Assembly: GCA_003224635.1 (NCBI GenBank)
Contig: QHZK01000275.1
Coordinates: forward strand, 1-13,229
Origin: Acidobacteriota bacterium
Lineage (GTDB): Bacteria > Acidobacteriota > Terriglobia > UBA7540
Length of the DNA stretch: 13,229 nt
Reading direction: 5' to 3'
Below are positions 13,167-13,229 of the stretch, piece by piece (position 1 is the first letter of the stretch; every line of letters begins with the position of its first letter). Both the position numbers and the translations under genes were made by a program. Below the pieces are notes generated by a model that saw nothing but the letters and a program-made list of their open reading frames with translations, was not told the DNA's origin and did not search any database.

Positions 13167-13229
13167 ATGAAAAAGTCGAAGCTGCTTCTGGTTGTGGGCC
13201 TCGGGTGGGCGGCCGCGCTTCCGCTCGTT
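13167..13229 (+). CDS. N-terminal fragment of an exported or membrane protein
   Basis: Only the first 21 codons are in the window. They read as a basic start (MKKSK) followed by a hydrophobic stretch (LLLVVGLGWAAALPLV), typical of a signal peptide or first membrane segment. An AAGG ribosome site lies 11 nt before the ATG. It follows the S55-like gene on the same strand across a repeat-filled spacer. The function cannot be judged. Confidence 0.6.
   Translation, partial: MKKSKLLLVVGLGWAAALPLV

Overview
The window looks like a GC-rich Gram-negative chromosome segment, most likely from an Acidobacteriota (soil or sediment type). This is inferred from the gene families (acidobacterial-style prepilin next to a PilR/NtrC-type regulator, SpoIVB-S55-like secreted protein, GHQ-type zinc alcohol dehydrogenase) and from unusually dense short intergenic repeats. 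No rRNA, tRNA, CRISPR array, transposase or phage gene is visible.

Layout. 1-210 is repeat DNA. 211-1116 (+) is a HAD-IIB phosphatase. A convergent gap (1117-1280) with two perfect stem-loops follows. A leftward gene train then runs from about 9253 down to 1281: a sigma-54-dependent response regulator (9253-7883), a type IV prepilin-like protein (7517-7038), an ABC transporter with ATPase and permease in one chain (6960-5116), a TPR-like protein overlapping it by ATGA (5119-4214), a membrane-anchored TPR protein (4008-3217), and a chain joining a PAP2 phosphatase to a LolA-like lipoprotein carrier (3071-1281). Rightward again come a small conserved hypothetical gene (9386-9715), a zinc alcohol dehydrogenase (9914-10939), a secreted S55-like protein (11054-13048) and the first 21 codons of an exported or membrane protein (13167-window end).

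Two themes stand out. First, the prepilin has a near-consensus sigma-54 promoter (minus strand, 7574-7589), with a 17-bp palindrome and clustered TGTC/GACA sites about 170-200 bp upstream of the predicted start of transcription. The next gene upstream encodes a GAFTGA-bearing sigma-54 activator, so a local PilR-pilA type circuit is likely.

Second, the window is full of short degenerate tandem arrays with a strict 7-nt period. Their unit sequences differ from array to array (GTCAGTT, GGACAAA, CAGGTGT, GAAAGTT, ATTCATC, GGAAACT types), and some arrays occur as inverted pairs. Several arrays, and other palindromic repeats, lie in frame inside coding regions: the N-terminus of the HAD protein, the PAP2/LolA junction, the ATPase/permease junction and a low-complexity insert in the S55-like protein. 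In both fusion proteins the repeat sits exactly at the domain junction, which suggests that repeat insertion or expansion in former intergenic spacers fused neighbouring genes. A further family of 10-bp stems (CGCAGAC...GTCTGCG) has inner base pairs that co-vary between copies.

The S55-like protein also has its GMSGSP serine motif ahead of the GH/IG.I region, the reverse of the order in SpoIVB, so it looks circularly permuted.
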